From an uncultured Lachnospiraceae bacterium (GTDB lineage: Bacteria; Bacillota; Clostridia; Lachnospirales; Lachnospiraceae): DNA of 9,318 nt. Below are positions 6,318-9,318 of the stretch, in pieces. Location of the stretch: NCBI GenBank assembly GCA_945834545.1, contig CAMAHO010000079.1:1-9318 (forward strand). The letters are read 5' to 3'. The stretch's first letter is position 1. Every line of letters begins with the position of its first letter. The notes below the pieces were generated by a model, which was not told the DNA's origin, made no database searches, and saw nothing but the letters and a program-made list of their open reading frames with translations. Position numbers and translations under genes: made by a program.

Positions 6318-8771
6318 ATGAGATTATGGAAAAGAATAGTATGCGTTTCCTTAGCATCCATGCTGGTATTTAGTGTGGCCGGTTGTGGAAAAAAGGAAGG
6401 AGAATCGGGAGAAGGCAAGGGTGACATTGGTCAGGGTATTTCCCAGGAGGAGAAGGCAAAACAGGCTATGGAAGGGGTATTTTCCAGTCAGGAAATCGCC
6501 CTGGACTACAGCTTTATAGGTGCAGTGGAGGGCGAACACCATTCAACTAATGTGTTCTCAATCCTTTCAGAAGACAATCAGCTTAGGATTCTGATGACGG
6601 ACAATAGAGAGAATCAGACTGTTCCATATATGATAACCTGTGATCTGGATGGGAAGAATCAGAAGAACATCATGTTGGAAGGGACCGAACCGGTAACTAC
6701 GGAGGAAACTACGGAATCTAAGGTGGTGGCAGAGGATACACCATCGGATTTTGTGGAAGAAGAGTATCATTACGAGTATACAGGGTATCAGAATTTCTCT
6801 TACAGTGAGGAAGGGATTCTCTATGGATTAAAATGCCATACAGAGTCTGACAATGAATCCTCAGTGGAGGAGTACAACCTGATGGTATGGGATTCGGAGG
6901 GAAAGCTGTTGGCAGAGAGCCCGATTACAGGCCTGGGGTATAACGAAAAGGAAGGTACCAACCGCTATATCAACGCTGTCTTAAGCGGTAAGGATGGTAC
7001 AGTAACCTTTGTTACAGGCGGAGATAAGTGGGAATCCTTCACAGCCCAGAAGGACGGAACGGTTTCTGCATTTTCACCTTTAAAGCTGGATCAGAAGTAC
7101 ACAACATCCTTGGAAAGAATGGTTCCCTTGAAGGATGGTAAGGTGGGAATTTCCTACTATAATGAAGACTGGACAAAAATGAATGTGGCAATCTACAATC
7201 CGGAAACCGGAGCTGTGGAGAAAGAGGGAGAGGTGCCCGCTGCCGTTCGCAATATGGGCTTTTATAATGTCTATCCCGGTGTGGACAGTGATTTTATCTT
7301 TGGTACATCCAATGGTATTTACAGCCTGAGTGTGGGTGACACAGAGGCTAAGAAGATACTGGATTTTATCAACTCTGATTTAGAGATTACTGAATTACAG
7401 ACGATTCTTCAGAAGGATGCCGATACACTGATTGCTTCCGACTATGACTATATGAATGATAAGGTCAGAGTCGCTCTCTATAAGAAAGTGCCGGCAGAGC
7501 AGATTGTGGAGAAACAGATTATGACCCTGGGCGGCTTGAATTTGCAGTATCAGTCGCAGCTTCGTACCCGAATCATTGATTTTAATAAGAACAATGCTTC
7601 TTATCGAATTACCATTAAGGACTATAGTGAGTACAACACAGATGACGATTATACTGCAGGGGTAAATCGCTTAAACAGTGATATTGCTGCAGGAAAATGT
7701 CCGGATATTATCTATTTGAATGAGCAGATTCCGGTTGAGAGCTACACCAAGAAGGGACTCTTTGCCAATATTGACGAGCTGATTGCTGCCGACAACGAGT
7801 TGTCGAAAAATGAATATATGGAGAACGTATTTGACGCTTATCGGGTGGACGGTAAGCTCTATAGAGTGATTCCGACCTTCTATATCCAGACCTATTTGGC
7901 TAAGAAGTCCCTGGTGGGGGATGTGGATTCCATTACAATGGAGAAGGCGAAAGAAATTGTAAAAGGCTTAGGAAACGATGCTTCTGTCTTTGATGCTATG
8001 ATGACCAGAGAGGGCTTTATCAGTGCGTTTATGCAATTCTGCGGCGGTGATTTTGTGAATACCCAGACCGGCGCCTGCAGCTTTGACAGTCAGGAGTTTA
8101 TTGAGCTTTTGAAGGCTGCAAAGGACTACACACCGGAAGCTGAGATGAGCAATGATTATGATGATGATTTCTGGGAAGAGTATAATATGCAGTATCGGAA
8201 CAACAAAACCCTGTTGTATAACGCATATTTTAGTAGCATGTCTGACCTGAAGTACACCATTCAGGGACAGATTGGGGAAGATGTGGCTTATGTGGGCTTC
8301 CCATCTGCACAAAACGGTGGTGCTACTGTCACAGCCAATGAGAACTGCTTTGCTATCAATGCGAAAACCGGTAATGTAGATGCTGCATGGCAGTTTGTCA
8401 GATACTATCTCACAGAGGAATACCAGACCAGTGAAAACAGATGGGGCTGCCCTGTGTTAAAGAGTGCTGTGAAGGAAGATTTAAAGAAAAATATGGAGGC
8501 AAATACCTGGACGGATGAGGAGACCGGTGAGGTAATTAATTATGATACCTTCTGGTCAAATGGAGTAGAAATACCCTATGAGCCTATGAACCAGGCGCAG
8601 ATTGACAATGCTTATGCATACTTTTGCAATGTTAAGACTCGCCCCTATGATAACCAGGCAGTGTTAGACATTATCAACGAGGAGGCGGCAGCTTTCTTTA
8701 GTGGACAGAAGCCGGTTGAGGATGTAGTAGGTATCATCCAGAGCCGTGTGAAGCTGTTGATTAATGAATAG
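6318..8771 (+). CDS. Extracellular solute-binding lipoprotein SBP2, propeller-like/SBP fusion
   Basis: A complete 817-residue lipoprotein. The signal peptide ends in the lipobox V20-A-G-C23, followed by a Gly/Glu/Lys-rich linker (24-50). Residues about 55-395 are strand-rich repeats with turns such as DLDGKN, DSEGK, GKDGTV, QKDGTV, LKDGKV and NPETGAV, suggestive of a beta-propeller or WD40-like fold; this fold is inferred. An acidic Glu/Thr/Val segment (about 121-150) interrupts them. From about 396 to the end is a solute-binding domain: CPDIIYLNEQ (461-470), DGKLYRVIPTFYIQTY (511-526), a cysteine at 575, TGACSFDSQEF (584-594), and a C-terminal block IINEEAAAFFSGQKPVEDV with IIQSR. SBP1 shares these blocks, so the pair arose by duplication. 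Solute-binding proteins of this class are usually about 400-450 residues; the extra half is what is unusual. AGGAG at 6305-6309 lies 8 bases before the ATG. It likely serves the same permeases as SBP1. Ligand unknown. Confidence 0.9.
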   Translation: MRLWKRIVCVSLASMLVFSVAGCGKKEGESGEGKGDIGQGISQEEKAKQAMEGVFSSQEIALDYSFIGAVEGEHHSTNVFSILSEDNQLRILMTDNRENQTVPYMITCDLDGKNQKNIMLEGTEPVTTEETTESKVVAEDTPSDFVEEEYHYEYTGYQNFSYSEEGILYGLKCHTESDNESSVEEYNLMVWDSEGKLLAESPITGLGYNEKEGTNRYINAVLSGKDGTVTFVTGGDKWESFTAQKDGTVSAFSPLKLDQKYTTSLERMVPLKDGKVGISYYNEDWTKMNVAIYNPETGAVEKEGEVPAAVRNMGFYNVYPGVDSDFIFGTSNGIYSLSVGDTEAKKILDFINSDLEITELQTILQKDADTLIASDYDYMNDKVRVALYKKVPAEQIVEKQIMTLGGLNLQYQSQLRTRIIDFNKNNASYRITIKDYSEYNTDDDYTAGVNRLNSDIAAGKCPDIIYLNEQIPVESYTKKGLFANIDELIAADNELSKNEYMENVFDAYRVDGKLYRVIPTFYIQTYLAKKSLVGDVDSITMEKAKEIVKGLGNDASVFDAMMTREGFISAFMQFCGGDFVNTQTGACSFDSQEFIELLKAAKDYTPEAEMSNDYDDDFWEEYNMQYRNNKTLLYNAYFSSMSDLKYTIQGQIGEDVAYVGFPSAQNGGATVTANENCFAINAKTGNVDAAWQFVRYYLTEEYQTSENRWGCPVLKSAVKEDLKKNMEANTWTDEETGEVINYDTFWSNGVEIPYEPMNQAQIDNAYAYFCNVKTRPYDNQAVLDIINEEAAAFFSGQKPVEDVVGIIQSRVKLLINE

Positions 8772-8782
8772 AAGGAACGACT

Positions 8783-9318
8783 ATGGGAAGATGTATCTTG
8801 ATTGGTGCCGGTGATCTAACTGTCAGTCAGATTCCGATGGCGGAGGATGATTATTGTATCGCTGTGGATGGCGGTATGGATTATTTGGAATACCTGGGAG
8901 TGGAACCGAATCTGATCCTTGGGGATATGGATTCGGCTACCGACCATATGCGGGAGGCCGTGCTTCAGATTGCCCGTGAATACCCGGAGAAAGTGGTTTT
9001 GCTTCCCTCTGAGAAAGATGATACAGATATGCTGGCCGCAATCAAGGAGGGCTTGAAACGAGGCTATACAGACTTTCGGTTGTACGCAGCTACCGGGGGA
9101 AGAATGGATCACACACTGGCAAATATTCAATGTCTGGCTTATCTTAAAGGACACAATGCCAAGGGCTATCTGATGGATGGCAACGGAATGATGCTTTACC
9201 TAAAGGATGAGAGCGTTACCTTCAAAGAGAATATGACAGGAACTTTGTCCTTGTTTTCTATGGTGAAGGAGACCAAGGGAGTTACCATTAAAGGGATGAA
9301 ATATGAATTAGAGGATGC
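8783..9318 (+). CDS. thiN: Thiamine diphosphokinase (5' part)
   Basis: This cytoplasmic enzyme transfers diphosphate from ATP to thiamine to give thiamine diphosphate. The frame is open to the window end; 178 complete codons are visible of the usual roughly 210, so the C-terminal binding lobe is cut. Family motifs: A27-V-D29-G-G31, then LILGDMDS at 44-51 (the GDxDS acidic metal site), K78-D-D-T-D82 and GGRMDHTLANI at 105-115. The ATG at 8783 is preceded by AAGGA at 8772-8776, six bases away. It follows SBP2 by 11 bases with no terminator visible, so it is probably co-transcribed. In many Firmicutes thiN follows rsgA and rpe, but here it follows the transport cluster. The enzyme call is firm; a link between transporter and thiamine is only a possibility, since the SBPs are of the carbohydrate type. 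Confidence 0.93.
   Translation, partial: MGRCILIGAGDLTVSQIPMAEDDYCIAVDGGMDYLEYLGVEPNLILGDMDSATDHMREAVLQIAREYPEKVVLLPSEKDDTDMLAAIKEGLKRGYTDFRLYAATGGRMDHTLANIQCLAYLKGHNAKGYLMDGNGMMLYLKDESVTFKENMTGTLSLFSMVKETKGVTIKGMKYELED

Larger units (their letters stand above)
1..9318 (+). other. Probable single transcription unit of seven same-strand genes
   Basis: All seven genes point the same way. Gaps between them are 41 bases (SBP1 to MalF-like), a 1-base overlap (MalF-like to MalG-like), 6, 15, 1 and 11 bases. Each junction has a Shine-Dalgarno site; I found no hairpin with a T-run and no promoter-like pair in these short gaps. The unit continues past both window edges. Co-transcription is inferred from spacing. 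Confidence 0.7.

Noticed and set aside
8816..9154. Antisense open frame opposite thiN
   Set aside because: The plus strand carries clear ThiN motifs (GDMDS, KDDTD, GGRMDH) across this whole span.
1..9318. CRISPR arrays, tRNA/rRNA genes, transposases or phage genes
   Set aside because: No repeat-spacer pattern, RNA gene fold or mobile-element protein is visible; nearly all of the window is coding sequence of the genes listed.

Overview
The window is a slice of a single, tightly packed, plus-strand gene cluster. It most likely comes from a low-to-moderate GC gut-type Clostridia (Firmicutes, Lachnospiraceae-like). Reasons: strong GGAG/AGGAG ribosome binding sites, two TTG starts, a Gram-positive style lipoprotein solute-binding protein, MalF/MalG permeases with no outer-membrane components, and a Firmicutes-type thiamine diphosphokinase (ThiN). 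The taxon is inferred from style, not from a marker gene.

Layout: (1) bases 1-1644 hold the 3' part of a large extracellular solute-binding protein (SBP1), whose start lies upstream of the window. (2) 1686-2600 and 2600-3544 encode a MalF-like and a MalG-like sugar ABC permease, overlapping by one base. (3) 3551-5203 encodes a HlyD/MacA-type membrane fusion (adaptor) protein with a long coiled-coil arm. (4) 5219-6316 encodes a membrane protein that resembles only the extracytoplasmic MacB_PCD domain of an efflux-type ABC permease, with one membrane helix on each side and a very basic tail. (5) 6318-8771 encodes a complete 817-residue lipoprotein (SBP2), paralogous to SBP1. (6) 8783 to the window end is the 5' part of thiN. 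Junctions run from a 1-base overlap to 41 bases. I see no terminator, promoter, RNA gene, repeat array or mobile element, so the set looks like one transcription unit that continues past both window edges.

The import half (SBP1, MalF-like, MalG-like, SBP2) is a carbohydrate-type ABC importer without its ATPase in view. Both SBPs appear to be fusions: a beta-strand-rich, propeller-like N-terminal half of about 370 residues joined to a classical solute-binding half of about 420 residues. The adaptor and MacB_PCD-like proteins look like pieces of an efflux or mechanotransmission machine, but they come without the FtsX helices or the ATPase that normally go with them. They sit between the permeases and the second SBP. 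An importer with fusion SBPs plus a HlyD/MacB_PCD pair is the most unusual feature here and the best candidate for an undescribed cell-surface assembly. Its function and substrate cannot be read from sequence alone.
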